Numbered from the stretch's first letter, positions 10,201 through 21,170 are shown. The stretch is 64,000 bases of DNA from Ctenosaura bakeri (GCA_948474755.1 CAOLHI010001240.1:1-64000); one strand, 5' to 3'. The notes: generated from the sequence alone by a model not told the origin. A program made the numbers and translations.

Positions 10201-12390
10201 CTTTTCAACATAGTTCCAATGCCAATGACAACTAATCACTGGATTGGATCCACACTGTGTCTCCTTTGAATGAAAGGGGACTGCTAATGGAGAATGTTCC
10301 CATTTGGCTTTTGAGGATCCCCATCCACACAGCAAAGGTCAACTGAACAGCCCACCACCACTACAACTTCCTGTGTAACACTGGAAAGAGTGCTGAAAGA
10401 GCAGTCAGGGAAGCCTACCTCCACCCACTCAAGAACACACTCCTACACTTACTTGGAATTCAATTCATATGGATTCCCATTGTCATATAAATTTTGATGG
10501 AGTTGCCTTTCTTGTTTAAGTTGGCAAACAAACAAAGCTACCCTGTTCCCTGTTCATGCTTTCATGGCTTTCAGAATGCCTGCTGACCCATATTCTCCTC
10601 CTCCTCCTCCTCCTCCTCCTCCTCCTCCTCCTCCTCGGATGCAACTTCACGAACACCTTTAATTGGTGAGAAAGCACAAGAATGGAGACAATGGAAAAGG
10701 ACAGCAATGGAACAAAAATGTTTCTACTGCTGACCCCTATGTTCTATGACTTTGCCTTTTCCTCTCCATAGGCAAGGAGTAAGCCACAATTTCAACCTAT
10801 GTTGTCCCATTGGTCAGCACAGGGTACCTGTGATGATTTGGAAGGATCCAAGTGGTCTGGGCCAGCATGTCTAATAGACCACAATTATCAGTTCTCTATC
10901 ATTGTAAGATCACAGCCTGGAGCAAAGTCTTAGGTTTACCATTTTACGTCAAGGCAGGGAAACAAAGATGTTCAGTGTGGCATTCTTAGTTGGTGCCCAT
11001 CAATCCTTACTCTGGAAGCTACATAAAATCTTTTTTTATTTAAATTGGCTTCCAATGTGATGGGGAAAGCTGGGATGCAATCAATGTAATTGGAAGTTTT
11101 ATAATTAACATATTGTTAATTACAACAATTAACCTCTTGGGATGAGCTGGGTTATCAATAACATTAAATAAATGAATCAGCAAATGGAGTCACATGTTAG
11201 AAGTCTTCTGCCATGCATGGTACAAAGAAAATATAGGAACACACTAGCCTTACTTGATATATACCATTCTGAAGTGTGGTTGCCGTGTTTTATTGGTGAA
11301 ATTTCTACTGCATGTTTGTAGGCTCCTAACCTTCTGGCTTTAAGAGTTTAAGAGTTGCTATGCATCCAAGTTCTCATCAACCATTTAACTGTTTACACAC
11401 CATTGGATGTGTAATGGTTATTTTTAGCTGTCGGATACCTGTTTACACACATGTTCACATGCGCGCACGCACACACACACTTTTGCTTCTGTTCTAGAAA
11501 CAAACTATGAAAACAAAACTTGAGACATTTTCAATGCATTTGTAGGCAATAATGTTGCCATGTGAACAGCAGCAGGCTCCATTTGTGTGTTGGGGGGCGG
11601 GGAGGGAATTGCTTTAGAGGTATCCCTTGCAGCTTCTGGGAATAGGGATCACTAAGCCTTTTCCCAGCAAACTCCATTCGTGGACGTGGCTTCCGTGATC
11701 CCGCATCCAGTAAATGCAGTTGCTACGGCTTCTTTGCTTTGACTAAGTAGGTGGGATACTGCCCAAGTCTCAAGTCTGTGGCTTTGGAAAATGCAGCTGG
11801 CAGGGGGCTTTTCTTTGCCTTCGAAACATGCTTTCCTCAAAGCAAACACCAAGCTAATTGCTTCTGTGTTGTGTCTGGATTCTCACCAGCACTGGGCTGT
11901 AGAGATCTCAGGATTATTTACTGGCACCTGGACTGCCTGCACAGACTATTTTAAACTCCTGTGAAATATAAGGAATCAATGCCAGTATTTGTGCACAGAG
12001 CTTGATGCCAGCTATAAACGTTAACCTGAGCCTCTTGACTTGATTGGTCAATGTGGTTAATGTGCACCCCTCTCCCCAAAGTTTGCGTTACTCTGGTTTG
12101 CATTCTTAGAAATACTGGCTTTCCAAAGGCTAATGAGGGATTTGGCGGATGAATATTATTACTCAAGGTTTATTTAAAGGAAATTTGAGGATACATCTAG
12201 GAACTGGGTTTTCCTTATTAGAGGACAGCCAATATGATATCATGTTTAATGGGCTAGTTTTGCTCAGTGAGAACAGTTCCCATTCAGCTATGAAGTATGT
12301 TGATGGCCTTGTACCAATCACTCTCTCCTAGAGGCCCCCTGAGATCCAGAAGGTGTTCAACCTAGTTTTAGCCTAATTCAGTTGATAGGG
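10201..12390. other. Unassigned; contains a (TCC)n tract
   Basis: A (TCC)n microsatellite sits at 10592-10636 and a CA/CG-alternating tract at 11460-11482. No gene or recognisable transposon seen in the rest. Confidence 0.45.
10592..10636. repeat. (TCC)n microsatellite
   Basis: About fifteen CTC/TCC triplets in a row; on the minus strand it gives a false polyarginine frame. Confidence 0.95.
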
Positions 12391-12437
12391 TTGCATACTC
12401 TCCAGCTGGCTCAGTTCAGCAGGGACAGTCCTGATTA

Positions 12438-12669
12438 GAGCCAATGTGATATAGTAGTTTGAGTGATGGATTACAATTCTGGATACCAGGGTCTGAATCC
12501 CGCCGCAGTCATGGAAACTCACTGGGTGACCTTGGACAAGTCATACTCTCTCAGCCTCAGATGAAGGCAAAGGCAAACGTACTCTGAACATATTTTGCCA
12601 AGAAAACCCCATGATAAGTTTGCTTTTGGATTGCCATAAGTCTGAAATGACTTGAAACACAATAACAAA
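12438..12669 (+). mobile_element. tRNA-derived SINE with BovB-like tail
   Basis: The A-box-like head is TGATATAGTAGTTTGAGTGA and the B-box region reads GGGTCTGAATCCCG. The body has GGGTGACCTTGGACAAGTCA, a block shared with MIR/CORE-type SINEs. The tail CCATAAGTCTGAAATGACTT followed by GAAACACAATAACAAA closely resembles the BovB 3' end seen at 39029-39090, which suggests BovB drove its retroposition. Confidence 0.85.
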
Positions 12670-12849
12670 GGCCATTTCTGCACTACATTCTTATAGTGCA
12701 ATTATTCCACTTTCAACATCCTATGGAATCCTAGAGTTTGCAGTTTAGGGAAGGGCCTCAAAGGCCCTCCCTAAACTGCAAACCTCAGGATTCCATAGGA
12801 TGTTGAAAGTGGAATAATCACACTATAAGAGTATAGTGCGGAAATGGCC
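12670..12849. mobile_element. Palindromic MITE, GGCCATTTC ends (copy B)
   Basis: A 180-bp near-perfect palindrome with ends GGCCATTTCTGCACTA and TAGTGCGGAAATGGCC and arms containing CCACTTTCAACATCCTATGG. It lies at the end of the SINE tail. Its left flank is AAA, but its right flank is TTC, joined to a second element; see the compound reading in the findings. Confidence 0.85.
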
Positions 12850-12854
12850 TTCAA

Positions 12855-13341
12855 GACCCTTTCCACACGGGGGTATTAAAATGGTGTAGCGTGACCTCTG
12901 ACGGAGGTCGTCTACACTTTAAAATGGATGGGGGTGGATTACTTTAGTGTAATTCCACACCCCAATCCACGCTAGGGTGACCGGAAGTGGCGCCGCCGCG
13001 TGCTTTTTAAAAACCACGTTCGAAGAGGTTTTTAAAAAGAACAATTGTGCAGCCCCGTGCAGCCCCATCGCAGCGCCCGGTGTGGATTTTCAGGTGCGCA
13101 CAAGGGCGTGCTTGCAGATCTGCCGGGGGCGGGCTTTCCGGCTGGCGAGCTTCTCTGGTTGGTGGAGAGCCTCCACCAGTCGTAAGCTGCCATTTTGGGC
13201 ACCGCAGGATGCCGTGGGACGCCGAGGAGTGTGGAGCAGCGAAAACGCGCTGCTCCACGTGGCAACGGACTTACCGGGTTTCAGGTAAGCTCCGTTTCAG
13301 GACGTCTCAGGACGTTTTTTCCTTCATGTGTGGAAAGGGCC
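12855..13341. mobile_element. GC-rich non-autonomous DNA element (copy I)
   Basis: Ends GACCCTTTCCACACGG and TGTGTGGAAAGGGCC form the inverted termini of the same type as the element at 38116. The CpG-rich interior is shared with that copy (AGATCTGCCGGGGGC, TTGGTGGAGAGCCTCCACC, AGCTGCCATTTTGG). A consensus 5' splice site CAGGTAAGC lies at 13282-13290. AAA follows at 13342-13344. Open frames inside are chance frames. Confidence 0.75.
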
Positions 13342-13600
13342 AAAGTCTCTATTAATTCAGTGTTATCCCACTTCTTAAGCTGCTTTTAAAATGTCGCACT
13401 TTCACTCTCCTCCTCCCACTTTCCCCCTTTGTCCTACATTTATTTCCATTGCTGCAACCTAAGTTCCAACTTCAAAAGCAGTTTCTGCTCAGTTAACTCA
13501 GCTGAGAGGAGAGAGCAGAATCTTGCCCTTCCTAATAGGCTGTGTCAAAAGCAAAGTGTTGCAGCTTCTCCTAGTATGTGTGTCCTTCCTCATTAATAAC

Positions 13601-14345
13601 TTTTAATGCATGTGCAGTGTCCCTTGTGACACAGCCTTCACCAGTTGTAAACTGTCTATCACAGAGTTTGCAAAAGTACAAAGATCTGCCTGGAGCAAGA
13701 AGGTGCATGTGGAAGCACGTGATCACAAGGTAATCTTTCACAGTGTTCTGCATGGAATGGGATACAGGATGGATCTTGTACTGGTGAAAGAGCAGCCTTT
13801 GGAGAACAAAGAGAGAGACACAGAGAGTAACAAGCAACACTCAACAGCTGGGATACGTGTGCCCTGAACCTGGATGCCTGCTGAGTGTTTGTAAAGAGGA
13901 GAGAGAAAAATGAGTTGTGCCATCTGAGTCATCTGCCAGAGCTTTTGCCTCAGCAACCCCCACCTCCAGGAAGGAACAAGAAGACCGTGATTATAAGATA
14001 CTATTGTCTTGCTTCCTGCATTCAGGTAGTGATCCTGCAGAAGAGTGTTTGGCTAGCAATGGCAATGGAGTGGAGGACCTGACGGTTGACAAAAGAGAGC
14101 TTATCTTCCTTCCCTTGTATATGGAAGAACACTGTTCCCACTTTTGTGGAAAATGAATATTAAACCAATACAGCTCAGAGAAGACTCTATATTTGTATAT
14201 GACAAGGGCAATGAGGAAATCTGTCTCCCTGGGGAGAGGATGAGTGATGAGATGAGTTACACCATATTCTGTGATGTTTGGGCAGCATCAGGGGAGTGGT
14301 TCTTGATATGTGAGAGACTACTTTTATACAGACATCCCTTCCTGT
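13601..14345. other. Unassigned
   Basis: Nothing recognised; overlapping frames at 13571-14156 carry no domain. Confidence 0.45.
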
Positions 14346-14348
14346 TAG

Positions 14349-14560
14349 TGAGCTAGCATGGTGTAGTGCTTCAAGTATTGGCCTAGGAATCTGGGAGATC
14401 AGGGTTGAAATCCCTGCTCAGTCACACATACTGTGTGACCTTGGGCAAGTCACACACTCTCAGCCTCAGAGGAAGAGAAATTTTACCATGAAACTCCTGA
14501 CAGGTTCACCTTATGGTTGCCATAAGCCAGAAATGACTTGAAGGGGCACAATAACAGCAA
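14349..14560 (+). mobile_element. tRNA-derived SINE
   Basis: A well-kept copy: A-box-like TAGCATGGTGTAGTGCTTC, B-box AGGGTTGAAATCCCTG, body TGTGACCTTGGGCAAGTCAC then CTCTCAGCCTCAGAGGAAG, and tail TTGCCATAAGCCAGAAATGA plus CTTGAAGGGGCACAATAACA. The B box keeps the GGTTGAAATCC form needed for polymerase III recognition. It is a mobile repeat, not a tRNA gene. Confidence 0.85.
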
Positions 14561-16305
14561 TGTCTTCCTCTTAAGATTAATAGGAGATAACACTTTTGCA
14601 CCAGATCCAAGATGGCTGTAAAGGCACAGTCATGGTCTGGTAAAGATGGGAGATAAGAGTAAAAGTATCCATTCTTCTCAAACATTTTACCCCTTCCATC
14701 AGTATAATTTGGAGTGTGCTGCCAGCCTATATTTTGTGTTGGTGGTGCATCTTATGTACAGAAGTCATAGCAAAGCTTTTGCCCAATTCTACTGCTCCTC
14801 AGGCTGTGTACTTGAAATATGGGACTGCTAGGCAAGCCATTCTCGTTTTTTTGGGGGGGGAAATCACAACAGGGCTTTCCTTAATACAAATCACTGTTAC
14901 CCTAGCAAGAGATGTATATGGTGAAAGTTTCCAGGAGCTATAGCAAACTTGTCTAAGGAAAAGCAAATTGTGCACAATAAGCTTCTTGATAACAGGAAAA
15001 AGGTCATGATCAGTTTCATCACATTAAAAAAAATCAGCTTATACTATTTAAGTAATGAGAAAACAAAGTTAGGTATGATTACAGAATGCCAGAACAGTCT
15101 CTAATATCAGCTGATCTAGAACACACCTCTTCAACACAATTCAGCAGCCAGGTGGAAACTATAGTGCTATACATGCAGCTTAATCATATATACTAGAAGA
15201 TAGGTAGTGGTCTTTTTAATTATCAGAAATTATTCTTGAGATACTTAAGATGAACTTTTGCTCCGGGCCATTTTTGTAATCATAAAGGATGAGTTTCTAG
15301 ATCAAATATGTAGTTATATAACTACCTTAGTTGCATAGCTAAGTGCTGTTTCCCAGCCCCTCAGCCCACCCCCCATCCGGATTTACCATGCACTGGCTGC
15401 TGTGAGGATGAGGCAGGTCTGCTTTCCAATCGACTGGGATGCAGCAGATTGACACTTCCACCCCCTTCATCCCACAATTTCCAATGCAACCATCAGAAGC
15501 AGGATCCTTGTCGCAATTCCTCCTCACAGGAGAGATCGAGGGAGGGGAATTGTCAGTCTCTTGAATCTCAGTTAACAGAATAACAGAGCTCACGGTGGCT
15601 GCTGCCCAGTAAATCAGGACTGAGAGATTTTTATGATCCTTACATATTCCTTTCTTCATTGAATATGTAGGGATTGTGAATATGACTCGGGTAAGGATGC
15701 ATAGCTCTATGTTAAGGATTCATAACTGTGATCAAGAATTCCAGCCAGGGTTTATCTGCCATCATACATCTTTCCAAAAATGAATGGGAATTGCAACTTT
15801 GACTGAATAAGAGATTTAGAATCTGCGAGTCCCAGCTGAAGCAGCAGCCGCAGCAGCATTGGCTTCCAAGGTCTTGTGATGCTTTATTTGGCTCTTCCCA
15901 TTAGGTATTCCTCTTTCCTTCCTTCTTTCCTTTCTTCCTTCCTCCGTCCAAGGAACTTCAGGAGCATAATAAATGGCCAACAAGCAAGAACCATAAATCC
16001 CACACACTCCCAAGCAAATGGTAGGCAGAATTGAAACTAACTAACTTCTTCCTTCATAACAAAGAGGGGATGGAGGCTCAGTGGGAGCAAGTGGTCTAGG
16101 ATAACCAAGTGAAAAACAGGTGGTTTTTTGTTTGTTTTTTGGTCCAGCAACCCAAATAAAAAGCCCCTTCTCTTTACACTCTTCACAAATGTGTGTGCTT
16201 GTGTTTCTGTATGATGACAACAACAAGGGCGACAAAATCACCGTGAATCTAATCTCAATAAATCTTACCACAAATGATCTGCAAGGTAGGCCACCTGTAT
16301 TACTT
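14561..16305. other. Unassigned
   Basis: Only simple tracts seen (TTCC-rich near 15905-15950). No gene or clear repeat. Confidence 0.45.
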
Positions 16306-16313
16306 TGCCTGTG

Positions 16314-16375
16314 TAATGCAGACAAAGGAGACTGATGCTCAGAGAGAACAGTTGCCCTAAGGCTACCAAATGAAA
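16314..16375 (-). mobile_element. MIR-like CORE-SINE fragment
   Basis: The GACTGATGCTCAGAGAGAAC...TTGCCCTAAGGCTACC pattern is the reverse complement of the MIR segment with CTTGGGCAAGT and CTCTGAGCCTCAGT. Very short, so tentative. Confidence 0.35.
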
Positions 16376-16821
16376 AATGGTCCAAAAACAACAAGAGCAA
16401 AATCTCTGCAGATCTATCTAAATAAACTTTACTGGGTCTCTGGTCTGAGCCCAGTCAGGTCTTTTTTTATGTTCTTAAGCATGTCCCTAACCTAGCTGCT
16501 CAAACTACCAGCACCATGAACATCACTGAGACCTATCAAGACACCTTTTATTGGGATTATGCAAAGTTCATACTTGCATTTGACTACTGATAATACCTGA
16601 AGGGTAATCCTACAGGTATACCTGCTGCATGAAAGAGCTTATGCTGCAGTAGAAGTTACTTCTGCATAAACGTATGTGTACCCTGTAACATTTGGAGAGC
16701 AGAAGGGTTCCACACTACTTAGTGAGACTCATCTAGTGAGACCCATAGTGAGACACTGACCCATGACATGATCCACTAAGCCCACCATCCATTCTCAGCA
16801 GAAGATGTCCTCAGTCTGTGG

Positions 16822-16971
16822 CCATTTCTGCACTACACTGTTATATTCCTATGGAATCCTGGGGTTTGCAGTTTTCAGAGAGCAATTTGGCCTCAGTAAA
16901 CTACAGACCCTAGAATTCCACAGGATGTTGAAAGTGGAATAATAGCACTATAACAGTGCAGTACAGAAATG
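16822..16971. mobile_element. Palindromic MITE, internally deleted (copy C)
   Basis: Ends GGCCATTTCTGCACTACACTG and CAGTGCAGTACAGAAATG with the CAGGATGTTGAAAGTGGAATA right arm; most of the left arm between TGTTATA and CCTATGG is missing. No clear target duplication. Confidence 0.8.
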
Positions 16972-17099
16972 AACTGTGTTTAGTTACAAAATACACACGT
17001 ATACTTACTCTCCACCAGCAATGGAATCACTGTGACGATAGTATCACATCAAAAGAGTGAGTCCTGGGGGTGGTGACAGGCATTTTCAGTTCACAGACA

Positions 17100-17622
17100 A
17101 AAACTAGGACATGTGTGGCCAAGCTGTAGCAGAGTCAGGAAGGCAAACATTATTAATGAGGGAAAGCACACAGACTAGGAGAAGCTGCAGCAGTTCAATT
17201 TTGTCTGAGCCTACTGGGAAGGGCAATAGAACCCCTCTCCTTACTCACTTCTTTCCTCTGCTGAGTTAATTGAGTGCTAACTGCTTTTGCACTCTGAATT
17301 CAGTTTGCAACAACTGAAGCAGGCTGAATTAAAAGGTGGAAGTGGGAGAAGGAAAGAAAAACTGGGACTTCTAAAAGCAGCTGAAAAAATGAGGTGATGG
17401 AGGATTACCGTATTAGCCAGTGTACAAGACGCACTAGTGTATAAGATGCACACCATTTATACACTGGCAAGATACTATTTGCCGACATATAAGACACACC
17501 AGCATATAAGACGCACCCATTTTCAAATAGCACTTTTTGGGGGGAAAGGTGAGTCTCATACACCAGCAAATACAGTAATTGGAACTATCCCTCCTAAATA
17601 AGGACACTTGGAGAATATGCAT
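17100..17622 (-). mobile_element. Copy 2 of the ~400-bp CATACYCTCC repeat, split by a Tc1-like MITE
   Basis: Reverse-complement copy with ACATGTGTGGCCAAGC, TTATTAATGAGGGAAAGCAC, CTACTGGGAAGGGCAA and AAAAGCAGCTGAAAAAATGA in order, and the terminal TTGGAGAATATGCAT at about 17610. The block is interrupted at a TA by the element at 17408-17575; removing it restores GGATTAATTGG. Confidence 0.7.
17408..17575. mobile_element. Tc1/mariner-like MITE
   Basis: Inverted ends of about 30 bp begin CCGTATTAGCCAGTGTAC on the left, and CTGTATTTGCTGGTGTATG on the right when read from the other strand. Internal TATAAGACGCAC-type repeats are typical of a vertebrate mariner-like MITE. It is flanked by TA on both sides (17406-17407, 17576-17577), the Tc1/mariner target duplication. 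Confidence 0.75.
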
Positions 17623-18435
17623 ATGGAAGATTTTGCTTGAAGAAAGACAGAACTACACTGGTTCTGAGGCAACACAGGCTTCTCATTTGCCCTTCATAAA
17701 TATTTGCAGCTTGTGAGGCTTTAGTAGAGAGTTGTCTTTACTTAGTGTACAGCATCTATCCTAAACAAGGTGGGTCACCTTCATTTTCTACCTTTCTCTA
17801 ACTCCGATTCTCAGCTTTGCACATGAGCTGTCTCTTGAGAGATGCCTCCATCTCTCACCCCAGCTGAATAAGCAGATGCCTCCATAGTTCTCATGGATGC
17901 CTGAGCGTATCTTTTTCCTTCCTTCTCTCTCTCTCCCTCTCTCTCATTTTTTCTTTTTCCCCTTTTTCCTTCTCCTTTCCAGCTTCTCTGACCATTCGGC
18001 TTGCACAGACGCAGTGAGGTACTAAGTCAAAGTGAAATATCAGCAACAGCACTAATGTTCACACTAGGCATGCAGGCTGACTCTGCACACCCAGCAGTTG
18101 GTGTGGGCAGCCAAGATGGCAAGTTGAAGGTGAAATGGCAGTAGTAACACTGGTTGTGCTTGGTGCCTGGGCTAGCGCTGAGGAGATGGAGTAAAAGGAT
18201 AGGGTGGGATAAGGCAGGGCAGGACCAGACAGCCCACATTGTCCAGCACTCAAGAGCAGTGTCCCTGCCACTCCAATGGCAGTTATGCTACTGTCTGGGA
18301 TCTATAGTTCTTGATATGATAAGCCATGACAAATAGAGGGAAAAATTCTTTATCACACACTCTCAAACAGTCCTAGAAGAAGGAACGCATCTCCCCATAC
18401 ATACCTGCCCAAGAATTGTGGTCTGCTGCATGGGC
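17623..18435. other. Unassigned
   Basis: A TC-rich tract at 17915-17975; otherwise nothing recognised. Confidence 0.45.
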
Positions 18436-18551
18436 TTTCCTCTATGTTTCACCAATAGGAACGATGCATCACACTGAGACATAGGAGAGGGCCTTTGCTG
18501 TGGCACTCTGCTTATAGAATGCTGTCTCCTTGGAGGCCTGATTGGTGCCAA

Positions 18552-19284
18552 CCAGGGGTATATTGTGGGGACAAAATGAGGGTGTTTTGCCCCCCAATTA
18601 CATTTTCCTTTAGTCCCCACATTACTATCATGGCAGTAATTTAAAATTTCAGTTGAGCACTTAGGCTCTTTTTGCACCTTACTTTTTCGCACTGCTGGAT
18701 TGGGGTTCTCGCGCAAGAAGGCTTGGGAGAAACGCTGTCACATCCCTCCTCCTTCAGGTCCTCAGCTCCTTCCTCATCACACTCTTCCATTCGCAGTGCA
18801 GCCTGGGACCTCGCAGGCTGCACTGAGGAGAGGACACATGACCGGCCCGGCTTCCGAGGCACCACACACCAGGTAAGTGCGTGCAGGGTTCGGGAGCGAT
18901 GCGCGACTGCACACCATTTTCGGCTTTGAGCCAAAAATGAAAAAATCCATGTGTGATCCGCATCAGGCTCTTGAGCGTTGTGCAAATGTAAGTGCATCAT
19001 GCAGACCGCTCCTCACATTTACACGACGCTCAAGGGGCCCTTTCGATTCAAAAACGCCGTGCAAAAAGGGTCCAAGAAATAGTTTAGGCACACAAAGAGA
19101 AAACACAGGTAAAATTACCAAGGGAATACAAGCAAAGCAAAATACTTCTACGTATCAATGATTTTCAGTGCCTCACATTCAGCTATGCTGGAAATTTGGG
19201 GAATGAAGGAAAATTTCATGGGAGGACTGAATTCTTATGGGGGGGGCAACACCTTCAGTTTGAGCCCCTCGTAACTGCACTCTT
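18552..19284. mobile_element. hAT-like non-autonomous element inserted in the L2 end
   Basis: It is flanked by GGTGCCAA (18544-18551) and GGTGTCAA (19285-19292), an 8-bp target duplication with one mismatch. The left end starts CCAGGGGTATATTGTGGGG and shares AGGGTGTTTTGCCCCCC with the inverted right end, which reads AAGGTGTTGCCCCCCC from the other strand. 8-bp duplication plus CAG-type ends fit hAT. It is itself interrupted by the element at 18664-19073. Confidence 0.7.
18664..19073 (+). mobile_element. GC-rich DNA element (copy L), third layer of the nest
   Basis: Ends GGCTCTTTTTGCACC and GTGCAAAAAGGGTCC. The interior closely matches copy M at 21364 (GAGAAGGCTTGG, CAGCCTGGGACCTCGCAGG, CACTGAGGAGAGGAC, CCATTTTCGGCTTTGAGCC). 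It carries CAGGTAAGTG at 18870-18879, a consensus 5' splice site. No clear target duplication at the present ends. Confidence 0.75.
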
Positions 19285-19590
19285 GGTGTCAATGTTGGTT
19301 TCTTTTAGACAGCAAGTTAAAACACGGCTTTTCATTAAAGCCTTTTGAACCTAATCCTTTCTCTCTTTTTTAATGCTCATGTACATGGTTTTAACTGTTT
19401 TAACCTGTTCTGCTTTTTAAACCCGATTATCTACTTAATACACTTTTACCCCATTTAAACTATTTTATTGTTGTCATGTGGCATTGTTTCAAATTGTTTA
19501 TAGTGATGTAATTGCATGCCACCCTGAAATGGCAACAAGATACCGAATGGGATAGAAATATTTTTATAAATAAACAATAAATAAATGAAA

Positions 19591-20740
19591 TGAAACAATA
19601 GTTTACCTGCACAAATACTCTCACTATGCTAGAGAAAAGCTTTACACTGAGGCCAGGCCAGGAGGTCCAGCTATTCAGAATCCTGCTCGAGATTGCCCTA
19701 ATAGTACTTCCAACTGGTTTCTCCAAATATCACAGTATCTAGAAAACAGATACATAAGTAAGGGAAATGAATTTCGATAAATACCCTTGGGAATGATTTA
19801 CAATTTATCCTCAGTTTTGTTTTGTTTTTTCCTTCTAGCAGTCTGGTCCTGGCCCCTCTGGACTTCCAGACCCTTTCAGATGTCTGGGCAGTAGTAATGT
19901 TTGTCCTACCCATGAGGGAGGGGCTCTAACACAAGCCAAACTTAGGTATGCTGCAGGCTGTTTGGACTGCGAACGTCTGCAGATGCTGAAGGCACACATT
20001 TGTGATCTTTTTCCTATTGGATTTGCAGTACTGCAGGCTGGATGTCGCCAGCATATGAATAGGCATCTTGGGACTGCTCTAGAGATCAGAGGTCAAAGTT
20101 TAGTGATGTATGTAGTTGTCTCACTAATGGCTCTTATTGATTATTATCCATAGAAACAACAAAGAGCTCCAACTCCTCCCTCTGCTACCAGATGGTAGTA
20201 ACCAAGAAAAACTACCTTGGCCTTTGAGCTCTGAACAATCTATAGGATAGGCAGGCTTTCAGGGTGGGTTGACATCAAGACAGCCTATAGATTGCTGCAA
20301 CAGGCTAAGTGGAAAATGATAAATGGGTCTGAGAAACATCTCCATAGCAATGATACCTGGGAGCAAAAATAATTTGCTAAAACAGAATAAATAAACAGCA
20401 TATAAAGCGCTGTAATGAACAGGAACAAAGTACAGCCTTGTGGGATTTCCATGGTGTGGTTCAACTGGCTGAGCAAAACTTGGCACAAAACTAACCAGCA
20501 GCACTTGTACTGATAAGGCTACAGTCACAGAAGCTCTTCTCTCTCAGCTGGTTCAGTATAACCTTAATCTTATTCAAAGTATAAAATATTCCTCCCCCAA
20601 ACAATCAACTAAAAGAAGCGGGGGTTGGAAGACTTAAATAACTAGGTATAAACATCCAGGTCAAAATCTCTGTGAGAACATTTACATCAGCTCATAGTGT
20701 TCCATGTTAGTCAATCAAGGTAACTGACATTGTTTGCTGC
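19591..20740. other. Unassigned
   Basis: No gene or clear repeat. A short inverted pair around CTATAGATTG near 20238 and 20284 was noted but is too short to interpret. Confidence 0.45.
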
Positions 20741-20744
20741 ACTG

Positions 20745-20865
20745 GGGGTGGACATTGTGTGGCCCTCTTCATGTTATTTGACTACAGCTCTCATCAGCCC
20801 TAGCCAGTACATTCACTGGTCAGGGGTAATGGGAACTGCAGTCCAAGAATGCCTGGAGACCCCCA
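20745..20865. mobile_element. Palindromic MITE of the ACTACAACTCCCATCA type, degraded
   Basis: Contains TGACTACAGCTCTCATCAGC and, inverted, GGGTAATGGGAACTGCAGTC around a CAGTACATTCACTGG centre. Related copies occur at 21870, 31655, 40205, 46620, 51895 and 57895. Probably hAT-derived. Confidence 0.55.
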
Positions 20866-20888
20866 AGACATTCAGGACTTTCAGGAAT

Positions 20889-21170
20889 GTTTTAGTTGAC
20901 TATTATTGCATAGCAGAGAGTTGAACTAGATGGCTCTTGCAGCCCTTTCCAACTTTAAGGCCATTTCTGCACTACACTGTTATAGTGCTATTATTCCACT
21001 TCTAACATCCTATGGAATCTTGGGGTTTCCAGTTTCAGGAGGGCCTTTAGAATTCTCAGCCAGACAGCTCTTGGGCCTCAGTAAACTACAAACCCCAGAA
21101 TTCCACAGGATGTTAAAGTGGAATAATTAACACTGTTAGTGTAGAAAGGGCCTTAGATTCTGTGACTGGC
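20889..21170 (+). mobile_element. CR1 3'-end remnant, split by a MITE
   Basis: GAGTTGAACTAGATGGCTCT and CCTTTCCAACTTTA are the standard CR1 3' end; after the MITE it continues GATTCTGTGA, the CR1 terminal repeat unit. The junction gives the MITE target duplication directly. Confidence 0.65.
20958..21152. mobile_element. Palindromic MITE (copy D), TTA target duplication
   Basis: Left end AGGCCATTTCTGCACTACAC, right end TAGTGTAGAAAGGGCC; arms with CAACATCC...CTATGGAATC partners are diverged. It splits the CR1 end so that CCAACTTTA and TTAGATTCTG rejoin on a duplicated TTA (20955-20957, 21153-21155), showing a 3-bp duplication. Confidence 0.8.

Larger units (their letters stand above)
12393..13600 (+). 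mobile_element. Copy 1 of a ~400-bp repeat with CATACYCTCC ends, split by three insertions
   Basis: Left part 12393-12437 begins GCATACTCTCCAGCTG and runs to CAGTCCTGATTA; the right part resumes at about 13345 with the CTGCTTTTAAAATGTC, GTCCTACATTTATTTCCATTGC and CTTGCCCTTCCTAATAGGC blocks. The same ordered blocks occur at 17100, 37905, 52446, 53710 and 57470. The gap holds a SINE and two DNA elements. The family behaves like an old non-autonomous DNA transposon; its superfamily is unknown to me. Confidence 0.65.
18440..19590 (+). mobile_element. L2-type LINE 3' end split by a nested pair of DNA elements
   Basis: The left part has AGAGGGCCTTTGCTGTGGC and AGAATGCTGTCTCCTTGGAG, the usual L2 C-terminal/3' UTR block. 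It breaks at 18551 and resumes at 19285 with GGTGTCAATGTTGGTTTC, TTTTAGACAGCAAGTTAAAA and a TTTTAAC-rich 3' UTR, ending in an ATAAATAAA-type tail near 19560-19590. The 733 bp between the halves is a later insertion. Confidence 0.7.

Noticed and set aside
10516..10707. Protein with a polyarginine run
   Set aside because: Translation of the (TCC)n microsatellite on the minus strand.
14349..14560. tRNA gene
   Set aside because: The A- and B-box-like motifs belong to a SINE with body and tail, present in several copies; no cloverleaf was found.
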